Of a stretch of 64,000 nucleotides of DNA, positions 9,397-18,556 are shown in pieces (the stretch's first letter is position 1; every line of letters starts with the position of its first letter). The DNA is from Terriglobus sp. RCC_193 (GTDB taxonomy: Bacteria > Acidobacteriota > Terriglobia > Terriglobales > Acidobacteriaceae): the NCBI RefSeq assembly GCF_041355105.1, contig NZ_JBFUPK010000002.1:310001-374000 (forward strand). The letters run 5' to 3'. The position numbers were made by a program, and so were the translations under genes. The notes beneath the pieces are model-generated. The model had not been told where the DNA came from. It saw only the letters and a program-made list of their open reading frames with translations, and ran no database searches.

Positions 9397-9433
9397 TTGA
9401 CATCATGATGCCTCCAGTGAAAGCATCATGATG
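9397..9433 (+). promoter_or_regulatory. vapBC promoter with twin palindromic operator
   Basis: A consensus -35 TTGACA (9397-9402) is followed after 18 bases by a weak -10 AAGCAT (9421-9426). The perfect 10-base palindrome CATCATGATG occurs twice, at 9401-9410 and 9424-9433, 23 bases apart. One copy overlaps the -35 and the other the -10 and the GTG start codon of the antitoxin. This is the arrangement expected for autorepression by an antitoxin-toxin complex. The predicted transcript start falls at or next to the GTG. Confidence 0.6.
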
Positions 9434-9681
9434 TGCGGACGACATTAACCATTGACGACGATGTGGAGGCGCTGCTGCGGCAGCGCCTTCGTGCTTCCGG
9501 CGAGCCGTTGAAGCAGGCGGTGAATAAGTACCTGCGCCTGGGGATTCTGGCTGAGGAAAAGCAGGCGGTGAGTAAGAAGCCTTTCAAGTTAAAGCCGTCA
9601 CGTTTCGGGTTGCCGACACACTTTCACATCGACTCAACATCTGAATTGCTGGAAAAGCTAGAGGATCCCAATTGGCCTTAG
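9433..9681 (+). CDS. vapB: VapB-type antitoxin (DUF2191-like)
   Basis: An 82-residue antitoxin. The N-terminus MRTTLTIDDDVEALLRQRLR is a typical ribbon-helix-helix beginning, for DNA binding and dimerisation. The C-terminal half (KPFKLKPSRFGLPTHFHIDSTSELLEKLED) is the likely toxin-binding tail. The start must be GTG at 9433, since no ATG exists in this frame nearby, and there is no Shine-Dalgarno sequence upstream, consistent with a leaderless message. The gene overlaps the toxin by 10 bases. VapB naming rests on partner and general shape rather than a diagnostic motif. Confidence 0.75.
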   Translation: MRTTLTIDDDVEALLRQRLRASGEPLKQAVNKYLRLGILAEEKQAVSKKPFKLKPSRFGLPTHFHIDSTSELLEKLEDPNWP

Positions 9682-10106
9682 CGATTCTGGACGCAAACCT
9701 TCTCATCTATGCATTCAACCCATCAGACAAAATCCATCTCGCTGCGCTGCGATGGTTGGAAGACATGCTTTCGGGGGAAGATGTTGTCGCGATTCCAATG
9801 CTCGCCATCTCAGCCTTACTGCGCGTATCCACACATCCAAGTCTGGAGCGAGTTCCTGAGCGAATGAAGGACGCTGAGCGATTTATAGATGAGTTGACCG
9901 CATTGCCAAACGTTCGCACATTACACACAGACCAGGAGCATTGGCGCCACTTAAAACTGGTACTCAGAGAGAGTGGCGTTTCCGGTGCCAGGGTGACCGA
10001 TGCGCAGTTTGCAGCTTTGGCACTGCAACACGATGGAACACTTTACTCGACGGACAACGACTTCCATCGCTTTCCTCGTCTTCGCTGGACAAACCCTCTG
10101 CGATGA
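9672..10106 (+). CDS. vapC: VapC-type PIN-domain toxin
   Basis: A 144-residue PIN-domain ribonuclease. Acidic active-site residues are visible: Asp in ILDANLLIYAF at the N-terminus, Asp in RVTDAQFAALAL, and Asp in YSTDNDFHRFP. The last two are the conserved C-terminal metal-binding positions. The start is TTG at 9672, inside the antitoxin gene, so translation is coupled. Toxin and antitoxin form one unit inserted between lpdA and the DUF1684 gene. The target RNA is unknown; VapC toxins usually cut tRNA or rRNA. Confidence 0.82.
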   Translation: MALAILDANLLIYAFNPSDKIHLAALRWLEDMLSGEDVVAIPMLAISALLRVSTHPSLERVPERMKDAERFIDELTALPNVRTLHTDQEHWRHLKLVLRESGVSGARVTDAQFAALALQHDGTLYSTDNDFHRFPRLRWTNPLR

Positions 10107-10136
10107 AATGGAACCAAAGCCGGGGCTCTGTAGCGA

Positions 10137-11072
10137 TTACTCGCTTTCCGGGGTGTAGCGTTTTTCGCCAGCAGGAATTGCAACTGGCAGGCGATTCTCC
10201 GGCGGCGCGATGGGGCAGTGCGTATTCGGGTTATAGGCACAGGCTGGATTCACCGCCTGATTGAAATCCAATGCCATCTTCGTGCGTTTCGCCGGATCGA
10301 AAGGATGCTTCGGATCAAACGCATGTGAGTTGTATGGGATTTCCAGGTAGCGCGCGGCTGGATAGGTTTCCGTCTTCGAGGTCAGGTCACGGAAGACGAC
10401 AAACAGCATATCGGGATAAGTGGTGGCGTAAAGCCGATACTCCTGTCCATGCAAAGAGAACCGCACATAACCAGGCGCATTCTGCGCAAGATCGTTGCCA
10501 CCATTCGTGCGGTGATACGTCAGGTGGTAGCCCTTTGGCAGCGGTATCCACTCGGCTGTAACACGGTACTCCGGGGATGGCGCGTAGTAATGCAACGGAT
10601 GCAGCGACTGGAGCGGCTCCGATTTTGCATCAAAGACCTGCAGCCACGCGCCCTGTCCCTCTTTATGAATACGTAGGCTGATGCCGCCATTTGTAATCCA
10701 CTGTTGCGACAGTTCAGTCAGCAGCAGGACCTGCCTCTGCACAAGTGGCTTGCCATCCAGAAGCGCATTTCCTTCCGAGTGCTCAACGACAACATCCATA
10801 CCGTGCAGCGTCAGCGAGAGCGGCGGTCCGGACCAGTTTGGCAATCGGATGCTGCTACCCTCGTCCTTCCCCAGGCTGACGGAGGTCTCCATCAGGCCGC
10901 TGCGGATCAGGGCAAGATCGCCGCGCGGACCGGCTAGCTCCCTGGCTTCGTCTGCGCGAAACTGCATCTCTTCCGTCTCGCTATAGGGCGGCACCTGGTT
11001 GCGATGGCAGCCCGAAATAGCAATCGTGCTCAACAGAAAAATCACTGCAACAGCGATGCGGCGAAGAGACAT
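10137..11072 (-). CDS. DUF1684 lipoprotein
   Basis: A 311-residue predicted lipoprotein: signal peptide with lipobox ISGC (Cys about residue 22), then a mainly beta protein of the DUF1684 family. The late family signature DFNQAVNPACAY...CPIAPPENRLPVAI is clearly present near the C-terminus. The biochemical role of DUF1684 proteins is not established. It is divergent from lipB with only 46 bases between starts, so the two share a promoter region. Confidence 0.85.
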   Translation of the reverse strand: MSLRRIAVAVIFLLSTIAISGCHRNQVPPYSETEEMQFRADEARELAGPRGDLALIRSGLMETSVSLGKDEGSSIRLPNWSGPPLSLTLHGMDVVVEHSEGNALLDGKPLVQRQVLLLTELSQQWITNGGISLRIHKEGQGAWLQVFDAKSEPLQSLHPLHYYAPSPEYRVTAEWIPLPKGYHLTYHRTNGGNDLAQNAPGYVRFSLHGQEYRLYATTYPDMLFVVFRDLTSKTETYPAARYLEIPYNSHAFDPKHPFDPAKRTKMALDFNQAVNPACAYNPNTHCPIAPPENRLPVAIPAGEKRYTPESE

Positions 11073-11118
11073 GCCTCAAGAGTAATCATGGGATAGCAAG
11101 TATGCTGAACAAAGGCTC

Positions 11119-11868
11119 ATGATCGTCAATCTTCTCCAACTTGGCCGCACCAGTTATGCCGAAGGACTTCGTGTCCAGGCGGAACTGGTGGCAGCGCGCA
11201 AAGCCGGCCAGATTGCGGACACGTTGGTCCTGCTGGAACATCCACCCGTCCTGACACTTGGCCGCAACGCACATCGCGAAAACATCCTCGCCTCCGACGA
11301 AGTTCTGAAGGCAAAGGGCGTCGAAATCCACGAGATCAATCGTGGTGGCGACGTGACGTATCACGGTCCCGGTCAGCTCGTCGGCTATCCCATCGTCGAT
11401 CTCCGCGGCGATTTGCCAGGCAAGAAAGGGCCACACCTTGGCCCGGTCGACTTCGTTCGTCTACTCGAAGAAGTGCTCATCCGCACCTGCCGCAACTTTG
11501 GCGTGCAGGCACAACGCATCAAGGGACGCACCGGCGTGTGGACGGTCGGCGGAGGCTCTGTTCTCGAAGGCAAACTTGCAGCCATCGGCGTTCACGTCTC
11601 GCAGGGAATCACCTCACACGGCTTCGCGCTCAACGTCACCACCGATCTGCGCGACTTCCAATGGATCGTCCCCTGCGGCATCACGGATCGCACGCCGACC
11701 TCGTTGGAAAACGAAGCGGACAATCCAGCACCACTCCCACCCACGATGGAGAACGCATGCAACATGGTCTCCCGCAACTTTGGCACCGTCTTCGAACGGC
11801 AAATGCTCGCGGTGGAATCACTCGAGTCATTGCTACGGAAACCGATACTCGAACCAAACGTGCGATAA
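11119..11868 (+). CDS. lipB: Octanoyl-[ACP]:protein octanoyltransferase
   Basis: A 249-residue LipB, which moves the octanoyl group from acyl carrier protein to lipoyl domains, the first step of lipoate assembly. Conserved blocks are visible: LEHPPVLTLGRNAH, INRGGDVTYHGPGQLVGYPI, VWTVGGGSVLEGKLAAIGV with the catalytic Lys, and WIVPCGI with the acyl-carrying Cys. Its probable substrate, an E2 with three lipoyl domains, is encoded just downstream. The position between lpdA and E2 makes a functional lipoate cluster although the vapBC pair interrupts it. Confidence 0.95.
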   Translation: MIVNLLQLGRTSYAEGLRVQAELVAARKAGQIADTLVLLEHPPVLTLGRNAHRENILASDEVLKAKGVEIHEINRGGDVTYHGPGQLVGYPIVDLRGDLPGKKGPHLGPVDFVRLLEEVLIRTCRNFGVQAQRIKGRTGVWTVGGGSVLEGKLAAIGVHVSQGITSHGFALNVTTDLRDFQWIVPCGITDRTPTSLENEADNPAPLPPTMENACNMVSRNFGTVFERQMLAVESLESLLRKPILEPNVR

Positions 11869-11970
11869 CCGTTCAAACATGCGCGGCCTGTAGCTGCCGC
11901 TCTATAATCTTCTGGACTGGAAATAAAGGCCCATCAGCGGCCATAACGATCACTTTTGCGAAGGAATCTC

Positions 11971-13866
11971 ATGGCAACCGAAGTCGTCATGCCCCAGATG
12001 GGCGAATCCATCACCGAAGGCACCCTTACCAAATGGCTGAAGCAGCCGGGAGACACGGTCGCGCGCGACGAACCTCTCTTTGAGATTTCAACCGACAAGG
12101 TGGACGCGGAAATTCCTTCGCCCGCAGCCGGTGTGCTGAAGGAAATCAAGGTGAAGGAAGGCGACACCGTCGCCATCAACACCATCGTGGCCATTCTGGA
12201 CGTGGCTGGCTCCGCCGCTGCTCCGGCACCAGCACCAGTGGCAACACCGGCTCCGGCAGCCGAAACGCCCAAGCCCGCAGCCGCTACTGCGCCCGCCGCA
12301 ACGACCGGTGCAAGCACTGACGTTCTGATGCCGCAGATGGGCGAATCCATTACCGAAGGCACCATCACCAAGTGGCTGAAGAAGGTCGGCGACACCGTCA
12401 AGCGCGACGAGCCCATCTTTGAAATCTCCACTGACAAGGTCGATGCGGAAATCCCGTCGCCCGTAGACGGCGTCCTGACCGAGATCAAGTCCGCAGAGGG
12501 CACCACCGTCGGCATTAACACAGTCGTTGCTGTCATCGGCGGCGGTTCAGCCGCACCCGCAGCAGCTCCGTCTGCCTCCGCACCTGCTGCAACTTCTACA
12601 CCGGCCAGCGCTGCGACAGAAATCCTGATGCCGCAGATGGGCGAGTCCATCACCGAAGGCACCATCACCAAGTGGTTGAAGAAGGTCGGCGATAAGATCG
12701 AGCGCGATGAGCCGATCTTTGAAATCTCCACCGACAAGGTCGACGCCGAAATCCCGTCGCCTGTTGCTGGCGTTCTCACCGAGATCAAGGCCGCGGAAGG
12801 CACTACCGTTGCCATTAACACCGTCGTCGCCCTCATCGGCGGCGCGGCTGGCGCATCGGCCCCTGCGGCTGCTGCTGCGGCGGCTACACCTGTCGTCGCT
12901 CCGGCTCCTGCTGCTCCTACAGCGGTGGCATCCACAGGCGAAACACCACGCTCCTCGCCGCTGGTCCGCAAAATCGCGAAGGACAACAACATTGACCTTG
13001 CCGCAACGGGCATCGCCGGTTCCGGTTCCGCAGGTCGCATCACCAAAAACGACATCGTCGGCTACATCCAGGGCGGAGCCAGGCCCGCAGCAGCACCTGC
13101 ACCGGTAGCTGCCGCAGCACCGGCGAAGGCCGCAGCTCCCGCTGCACCGCCCGCTCCCATGCCAGGCGATCTGGTCCCCATGTCGAAGATGCGCTCCATC
13201 ATCGCCAAGCGGATGGTGGAATCAAAGGCCACCTCGCCGCACGTCCATACCGTCTTCAAGGTGGACATGACGCGTATCGTGAAGCTGCGCGAGAAGGAAA
13301 AGAACAAGTACGAGCAGCGCAACGGGGTGAAACTCACCTTCATGCCCTTCATCACCCGTGCTGTCACAGAAGCTCTGCGCAAGCACCCTATCCTGAACGC
13401 AGCCGTGCAGGGCGATGCCATCAAGTACAACAAGAACATCAACATCGGCATTGCTGTCGCGCTGGACTGGGGCCTGATCGTTCCCGTCATCAAACAGCTT
13501 GAGGAGAAGAACTTCCTCGGCATCGCACGCGGCATTGTGGATGTGGCAGATCGCGCACGCAACAAGAAGCTGGCGCCGGACGAAGTCTCCGGCGGCACCT
13601 TCACGCTGACCAACTCCGGCATCTTCGGCGAGCAGTTCGGAACACCGATCATCAACCAGCCGCAGGTGGCCATCCTCGGCATCGGTGGCTTGAACAAGGA
13701 AGCGCTCGTGGTGCAGGACAAAGACGGCGGCGACGTCATCGCCATCCGCAGCGTGCAGCGCTTCACACTCGGTTTCGATCACCGCATCGTAGATGGCTCA
13801 GACGCAGGCAAGTTCATGACAGATTTCAAGAACTACCTGGAGAACTGGTCCGAAGACATCGGCTAA
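11971..13866 (+). CDS. Dihydrolipoyllysine acyltransferase (E2) with three lipoyl domains
   Basis: A 631-residue E2 core of a 2-oxoacid dehydrogenase complex. ATG at 11971 follows AAGGAATCTC. Three lipoyl domains lie at about residues 1-76, 118-192 and 218-292, each with MPQMGESITEG and the lipoylated Lys in STDKVDAE; Ala/Pro-rich linkers separate them. A peripheral subunit-binding domain follows (about 325-365, SPLVRKIAKDNNIDL). The catalytic domain (about 400-631) ends with FDHRIVDGSDAG, holding the active-site His. The ESITEG form resembles succinyl- and branched-chain-type E2s, so SucB, PdhC and BkdB roles cannot be separated here. Domains 2 and 3 are almost identical at DNA level and exactly 300 bases apart. 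Confidence 0.93.
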   Translation: MATEVVMPQMGESITEGTLTKWLKQPGDTVARDEPLFEISTDKVDAEIPSPAAGVLKEIKVKEGDTVAINTIVAILDVAGSAAAPAPAPVATPAPAAETPKPAAATAPAATTGASTDVLMPQMGESITEGTITKWLKKVGDTVKRDEPIFEISTDKVDAEIPSPVDGVLTEIKSAEGTTVGINTVVAVIGGGSAAPAAAPSASAPAATSTPASAATEILMPQMGESITEGTITKWLKKVGDKIERDEPIFEISTDKVDAEIPSPVAGVLTEIKAAEGTTVAINTVVALIGGAAGASAPAAAAAAATPVVAPAPAAPTAVASTGETPRSSPLVRKIAKDNNIDLAATGIAGSGSAGRITKNDIVGYIQGGARPAAAPAPVAAAAPAKAAAPAAPPAPMPGDLVPMSKMRSIIAKRMVESKATSPHVHTVFKVDMTRIVKLREKEKNKYEQRNGVKLTFMPFITRAVTEALRKHPILNAAVQGDAIKYNKNINIGIAVALDWGLIVPVIKQLEEKNFLGIARGIVDVADRARNKKLAPDEVSGGTFTLTNSGIFGEQFGTPIINQPQVAILGIGGLNKEALVVQDKDGGDVIAIRSVQRFTLGFDHRIVDGSDAGKFMTDFKNYLENWSEDIG

Positions 13867-13893
13867 TCCGACATCGAAGAGCAACTAAAAAAG

Positions 13894-13919
13894 GCGGCAG
13901 ACTCAGAAGAGTCTGCCGC
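13894..13919. terminator. Bidirectional intrinsic terminator
   Basis: A perfect 11-base stem GCGGCAGACTC / GAGTCTGCCGC with loop AGAA is flanked by an A-run on the left and TTT on the right. It sits between the E2 gene and the convergent DUF4239 gene and can serve both. Confidence 0.85.
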
Positions 13920-13954
13920 TTTACGCATGCCTAGGTGGCCTGAAAATCCCTAAG

Positions 13955-14728
13955 CTAAGGTGTTTGCACTGTCTGCAGCAGGCGTTCCATACTCTGCTGA
14001 TGCACCCGAATGAGTCCGGAGCGGGGACTGTCAATGTCATAGATCATGGCCAGGGTGCATGCCAGCACCAACGGCAGCAGCAAGCGTAGACCGAAGACTT
14101 TCCCTTGAAAGGTCACTGCGACTAAACCACAACCGATGCCGCCAATAATCAGCAGCATTGCCCATGCAGCCGTCGGGATCGTGTTCTCCAGAGCCGCTGT
14201 GCGCTTCTCTGTCACATCAATGCAATCATTCAGAACCGAAACGAAGAGTCCTGAAGTTGCATCGCGGCGCTGGTTGGCCTCTTGTGCCGCAATGCCCCAA
14301 ATCTCATTCTGCAATTGCGCCGTATTTCTTGCGGTCTGTGCAAGTCGTTCTCTGGATCGTCCAGCCGCAAGAAATTCGATGCGCGTATGGACGTAGCGAA
14401 CAATCAATGCGCGCTCTGCGTTTCTGGCGCCATCGCTTAGAAGTGAGGTGCGCAGCCACAAGGTACCGATGTCGTTTGCCTCATCAATCGCCAGCCCTCT
14501 TCGCGCGTCAAAGCGCGAAACTGCCATGGCGAATGTAAAACCTAAGAGCAAGCCAAGCAGTGCAAGAATGGCTGATTCCAATGTCTTCAGCGATTCACCT
14601 TCACGCTGCACGGTGGCTGAAAACTTCTTTCGCACCCAGGAACCGCAAGCAGTCGCAAGAGCAAAAGTCGCAATAGCGATGATGAAGAAACTTCCGGGAA
14701 TCATGCTGATTATCATAAGGGGCAACAC
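13955..14728 (-). CDS. DUF4239 (bestrophin-like) membrane protein
   Basis: A 257-residue membrane protein with two N-terminal helices (IISMIPGSFFIIAIATFALATAC; LESAILALLGLLLGFTFAMAV), a helical cytoplasmic middle with ARRGLAIDEANDIGTLWLR, and two C-terminal helices. This is the DUF4239 layout; that family is distantly related to bestrophin channels. Transport function is not shown by the sequence. The start may be the ATG at 14716. It is the last gene of a leftward group after purE, purK and an Hsp70 gene. Confidence 0.75.
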   Translation of the reverse strand: MLPLMIISMIPGSFFIIAIATFALATACGSWVRKKFSATVQREGESLKTLESAILALLGLLLGFTFAMAVSRFDARRGLAIDEANDIGTLWLRTSLLSDGARNAERALIVRYVHTRIEFLAAGRSRERLAQTARNTAQLQNEIWGIAAQEANQRRDATSGLFVSVLNDCIDVTEKRTAALENTIPTAAWAMLLIIGGIGCGLVAVTFQGKVFGLRLLLPLVLACTLAMIYDIDSPRSGLIRVHQQSMERLLQTVQTP

Positions 14729-14773
14729 AGCAAAGCAGCCACGCTCACTGTAAGTCGTGCCATTTTTCTGGAC

Positions 14774-16063
14774 TTAGTTCGCCATCAGTGCCAGGCCGTG
14801 TGCAACGCTGGTAAATGCTTCGCCGCTGATCACGCGCTCTTCCCCAAACCGCGAAGTAAACACCCGCCGCACCGCAGGCACCAGCGAAGTTCCACCTGTA
14901 AGAAAGACGCGATCCACCTGCGCAACCGCAACACCAGTCTTCTGCAAAACATCGTTCAGTGAATGTTCCATGCGCTTCAGCTCTGGAGCAATCCATCCCT
15001 CGAACTGCGCCCGCGTCACCGGCTCGCGCAAAGAGACCGCATCCGTCTCCAGGACAAACTCCGTCTCATCCTGCGTGGAAAGATCGATCTTCACGCGCTG
15101 CACCGCCTGATGAAGTCGATAGCCAAGATCATGTTCCACCACGGCAATCAGTGCAGCAATTTTCTCCGGCTCCAGCGCGCGCTTCTGCGTTGTGCGCAGC
15201 ATCTCCATCACCTGTCGCGTCCGCAGAAACGACAGCGTATGCCAGCGTTCCAGATTCGCATAGACCCACGCTGGCAGCGCAGGCAACACCTTGTTCAACG
15301 ATCGCGCCATTGAATCCGAACCCAGCGCAGGCGAAACCAGGTAATGCACGATCTTAGCATCGAACGCATCGCCCGCCAGTCCCACACCCGTCGTTCCAAG
15401 CACAGCGCGTTCTGTTGGCGAAACACGTAACAAAGAAAAGTCCGTAGTGCCGCCGCCGAAGTCACCAATCAGGACAGTTTCTTCCCGCTCGATACCTTCA
15501 GCGTAGGTATGCGCTGCGGCAATCGGCTCCATGGCAAATCGCACATCGGTAAATCCCGCCTGCAGCAGCGAAGCGCGCAAGCGCTCTTCCGCAAAGTCAT
15601 TGTCGCTATCGTTATCTGCACTAACAAACGAAACTGGCCGCCCGACAACCGCTCGTTTCACCTCGAACCCAAGAGCAGCACTGGCGCGATGGCGCAGATC
15701 ACCCACCATCTTTGCAACCAGGTCTTCCACGCGATAATGGCGCCCGAAAATCTCCGTGCCGTTGAATGACCGCGCAGCCAGGTAGCTCTTCAACGATTGG
15801 ATCAGCCGCCCCTGTACTTCATCCTCGAAGTTGTCCGCAGCAAGATAGCGCTTAATCGCCTCCGGCCCACTCCACACAGAGGCTGCTTTACTTACACCGA
15901 TCTTCTTCTGCAGATACAGCACCGACCGCGAAGACCGCGTCAGAGCATCGGCAAAAGGGAAGTCGACAAACTGCACCGAACCACCCGGCAGCGCCAGCGC
16001 CACCGAACTGTTCGTCGTGCCAAAGTCAATGCCAACAACAGGCGATGTATCCAGCGAAGCCAC
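14774..16063 (-). CDS. Hsp70-family protein, YegD-like
   Basis: A 429-residue actin-fold ATPase of the Hsp70 superfamily without the usual substrate-binding domain. The phosphate-1 motif GIDFGTTNSSVALAL is at residue 11, the phosphate-2 motif IGDFGGGTTDFSLLRV near 207, and the adenosine motif VFLTGGTSLVPAVRR near 398. The short length and the internal insertion fit YegD-like chaperone relatives. It begins 7 bases after the purK stop, so it is in the purEK operon. Its partner is unknown. Confidence 0.87.
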   Translation of the reverse strand: MASLDTSPVVGIDFGTTNSSVALALPGGSVQFVDFPFADALTRSSRSVLYLQKKIGVSKAASVWSGPEAIKRYLAADNFEDEVQGRLIQSLKSYLAARSFNGTEIFGRHYRVEDLVAKMVGDLRHRASAALGFEVKRAVVGRPVSFVSADNDSDNDFAEERLRASLLQAGFTDVRFAMEPIAAAHTYAEGIEREETVLIGDFGGGTTDFSLLRVSPTERAVLGTTGVGLAGDAFDAKIVHYLVSPALGSDSMARSLNKVLPALPAWVYANLERWHTLSFLRTRQVMEMLRTTQKRALEPEKIAALIAVVEHDLGYRLHQAVQRVKIDLSTQDETEFVLETDAVSLREPVTRAQFEGWIAPELKRMEHSLNDVLQKTGVAVAQVDRVFLTGGTSLVPAVRRVFTSRFGEERVISGEAFTSVAHGLALMAN

Positions 16064-16069
16064 GATTCG

Positions 16070-17266
16070 TTACAGCGCAGCCTTCGCTGCCAGCACACGC
16101 TCGCGAGCCTCGTCTGCCGTCGCGCCCACCGCGCTCAGATGCCCCATCTTGCGTCCCTTACGTGGCTTCAACTTCTCATACAGCGTCAGTCGGACACCAG
16201 GAACAGCCAGCGCTTTATCAAACGCAGGCTGCTTCTCCTTACCCTCATCATCCAGCCACACATCACCCAGCAGATTCGCAATCGCCGTAGGCTGCACCAG
16301 CGACACATCACCCAGCGGCAAGTTACATGCTGTGCGGATGGCCTGTTCAAACTGTCCCGTCGTGCACGCACGTTCGCTGCCGTGATAGCTATTGTGCGGA
16401 CGCGGTGCAAGCTCATTCACCAACAGTTGACCATCGGTGGTCAGAAACATCTCCACGGCAAGCAGGCCTTCCAATCCAAACGTGTCGGCAATCTCGCTCG
16501 CCACCTTCTGAGCCTTCTTCATCAGCTCATCGGAGATGCTCGCCGGAATCACGCTCCAGCTAAGAATCTGGTTCTCGTGAAAATTCTCCGCGGGCGGGTA
16601 GACCTTCACCTCACCATTCGGAGCGCGAGCGACCATCACGCTGATCTCTTTCGCAAGGTCAAGCGCACGCTCCGCAACGCAATCCGTAGCGCCCACATCC
16701 TCCCACGCCTGACGCAGCGCGGCATCATCCACAACAGCGCCGCCAAATCCCAGCTTCGCCTGTCCGCGACCGTCATAACCGCCACGAGCAGACTTTATGA
16801 ACACAGGTCCATTCAGCGCCTTCACCGCTTCCGCCAGTTGCTCAGGTGAACGCACGGAACGGTACGGCCCCACAGGAAAGCCATGCTTTTGCAGCCAATC
16901 CTTCTGCTCCACGCGATCCTGAATCACTGCCAGCATCGCCGCTCCGGGCCGCATCGGCGCCCATCGCGAAGCCTCATCCAGACTCGTAACCGAAACCTGC
17001 TCAATCTCCAGCGTCACCGTCGAAGATTCACGAGCGAGATTCGCAGCAGCCCAGCGATCGTTCCACGAAGCCTCAATCACCTTGTCCGCAATGTAACCCG
17101 CAGGACAAGCCGGATCAGGATCGAGAACATGAACTTTATAGCCCATCGAACGCGCTGCAATGCCCATCATGCGGCCAAGCTGGCCGCCGCCAAAGATGCC
17201 GATGGTCGCGCCCGGCAGCACCGGCCCGCGCAGCTTTTCCATCAGGTCAGCAGGAGTGGTGTTCAT
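16070..17266 (-). CDS. purK: N5-carboxyaminoimidazole ribonucleotide synthase
   Basis: A 398-residue ATP-grasp enzyme. It carboxylates aminoimidazole ribonucleotide with ATP and bicarbonate in purine synthesis. Visible motifs are [12 protein letters not shown] at the N-terminus, [14 protein letters not shown] in the ATP-grasp fold, and [27 protein letters not shown] in the metal- and ATP-binding core. The ATG overlaps the purE stop by 4 bases, so translation is coupled and the product can pass directly to PurE. Confidence 0.96.
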   Translation of the reverse strand: MNTTPADLMEKLRGPVLPGATIGIFGGGQLGRMMGIAARSMGYKVHVLDPDPACPAGYIADKVIEASWNDRWAAANLARESSTVTLEIEQVSVTSLDEASRWAPMRPGAAMLAVIQDRVEQKDWLQKHGFPVGPYRSVRSPEQLAEAVKALNGPVFIKSARGGYDGRGQAKLGFGGAVVDDAALRQAWEDVGATDCVAERALDLAKEISVMVARAPNGEVKVYPPAENFHENQILSWSVIPASISDELMKKAQKVASEIADTFGLEGLLAVEMFLTTDGQLLVNELAPRPHNSYHGSERACTTGQFEQAIRTACNLPLGDVSLVQPTAIANLLGDVWLDDEGKEKQPAFDKALAVPGVRLTLYEKLKPRKGRKMGHLSAVGATADEARERVLAAKAAL

Positions 17267-17766
17267 GCAGTTGCTCCATCTTCCAGCGTCTCCGCGCGCA
17301 CAACCACCTCACGCTCCTTGCGCCACTTCTCCAGCTGATCGCCCAGCGCTGCATCGGTCGTAGCCAGCACTGCAATCGCCAGCAGCGCCGCATTCACAGC
17401 ACCTGCTTCACCAATCGCCAGCGTCCCCACTGGAATGCCCTTCGGCATCTGCACAATCGACAGCAGCGAATCCATGCCGTTCAACGAAGTCGCATTCACC
17501 GGCACGCCAAATACCGGCACAATCGTCTTCGCCGCCAACATGCCCGGCAGATGCGCAGCGCCGCCTGCACCAGCAATGATGGCCCGCAATCCACGCGGAC
17601 GCGCCTGCTCCGCATACTCAAACAGCAGGTCCGGCGTACGATGCGCGGAAACCACACGCGCCTCGTACGCCACACCAAACTCCTTCAAAATGTGGACCGC
17701 CGCGCCCATGCACGCGTAGTCGCTCTTCGATCCCATCACCACGCCAATCAGCGGATTGTCAGCCAT
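17263..17766 (-). CDS. purE: N5-carboxyaminoimidazole ribonucleotide mutase
   Basis: A 167-residue class I PurE, which converts the PurK product to carboxyaminoimidazole ribonucleotide. The signature [12 protein letters not shown] (residues 9-20), the substrate loop [15 protein letters not shown] and the [16 protein letters not shown] segment are all present. A TATAAT box sits at 17774-17779 on this strand, only 8 bases before the ATG, so the message is probably nearly leaderless; I could not find a convincing -35. It is first in the purE-purK-Hsp70-DUF4239 operon. Confidence 0.96.
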   Translation of the reverse strand: MADNPLIGVVMGSKSDYACMGAAVHILKEFGVAYEARVVSAHRTPDLLFEYAEQARPRGLRAIIAGAGGAAHLPGMLAAKTIVPVFGVPVNATSLNGMDSLLSIVQMPKGIPVGTLAIGEAGAVNAALLAIAVLATTDAALGDQLEKWRKEREVVVRAETLEDGATA

Positions 17767-17904
17767 ACCATTGATTATATTGGCGACCCTGCCAGGGCGG
17801 GGATGAGTTTACTGGATCGTTCACCTCGCTGGTATCGGAACGTCGTAAATACAGAACGCGTCTTCCAGGCAAAGTCAAATGCGCAAAGCGCATCATCGCT
17901 ATAT

Positions 17905-17980
17905 CTCAGCGAAGCTCGTACGGTCAAAGGCCGTCATCCTGAGCGGAGCGCAGCGTAGTCGACGGACCTGCATTCTTCTC
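17905..17980. repeat. Dispersed hairpin repeat, copy 1
   Basis: This copy belongs to a repeat family with the shared frame gcgaagctc, a small variable hairpin, gtcatcctgagc and a purine-rich gagcgcagcg tail. Here the hairpin arms are CGGTC and GGCCG around AAA. It lies between purE and phage-like region 1. Other copies are at 25407, 25526, 27870 and 37791. The 17767-17904 stretch to the left carries only the purE promoter and no gene. Confidence 0.75.
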
Positions 17981-18011
17981 CCGCTGGAGAGCCCTCTCCA
18001 CGTCACTCCAA

Positions 18012-18266
18012 CTACTTCGCCCACACACTCGCATTCAAACAGGCCACAACACCATCAATCACCAACCCCAGGCCGCTGGAGAATCCATCCGCATTCACAA
18101 TCGTCTTGTTCGCAACGGCATCCGCCATCTTTACCGCGGCGCTCACAATCTCCAGTGCCGCACTCTTCTTCTGATCACCGGTCTTCGCTCCATAAACCGA
18201 CTCAATGCCCTGAATCAGGCTTGGCAGCAGAGCAATTCCACGCAAAAACAGTCTCAAGAAATTCAT
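18012..18266 (-). CDS. Small helical protein at the end of phage-like region 1
   Basis: An 84-residue protein, MNFLRLFLRGIALLPSLIQG at the N-terminus, then a charged middle and a hydrophobic C-terminus (GLGLVIDGVVACLN). GAGAAGAGG lies just before the ATG. It resembles small holin-like or phage-tail accessory proteins in general shape only. An intrinsic terminator separates it from the preceding gene, so it may have its own promoter or rely on read-through. Function unknown. Confidence 0.6.
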   Translation of the reverse strand: MNFLRLFLRGIALLPSLIQGIESVYGAKTGDQKKSAALEIVSAAVKMADAVANKTIVNADGFSSGLGLVIDGVVACLNASVWAK

Positions 18267-18277
18267 CCTCTTCTCCT

Positions 18278-18311
18278 AAAAAAATCAGAGGCTGCTCCAT
18301 CTGGAGTAGCC
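18278..18311 (-). terminator. Intrinsic terminator after the structural operon
   Basis: On the minus strand, GGCTACTCC pairs with GGAGCAGCC (one G-T pair) over a 4-base loop. A TTTTTTT tract follows at 18284-18278. It closes the region-1 structural operon before the last small gene. Confidence 0.75.
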
Positions 18312-18340
18312 CCGTCTTTACAACTTCCCGTTGTCGCCAA

Positions 18341-18556
18341 CTAACGTCGCAACACATCCAATGCCACATGAAACAGCGTCATCAACACACTCAATGCGCC
18401 GCCCACACCCTTCATGCGCTGCACCGTTCGTTCATGCCGATCCACACGCTCCTCAAGCAAGCTGAGCCGTCCCGGCTGCCCCACACCCAGCAGCGCATGC
18501 ATCTGGCTCTTCAGCGCACTCAGATCGCCCAGCACCTGCGCTTCAAAGTCCGTCAT
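18341..18556 (-). CDS. XhlA-like coiled-coil/TM protein, 71 aa
   Basis: The start MTDFEAQVLGDLSALKSQ is chosen over an upstream ATG because GGAGGAGG lies 6 bases before it. A heptad-like coiled coil (LSLLEERVDRHERTVQRM) is followed by one hydrophobic helix (GGALSVLMTLFHVALDVL). This order matches haemolysin XhlA-type proteins next to phage holins. It is short and no lysin gene accompanies it here, so a lysis role is uncertain. Confidence 0.6.
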   Translation of the reverse strand: MTDFEAQVLGDLSALKSQMHALLGVGQPGRLSLLEERVDRHERTVQRMKGVGGALSVLMTLFHVALDVLRR

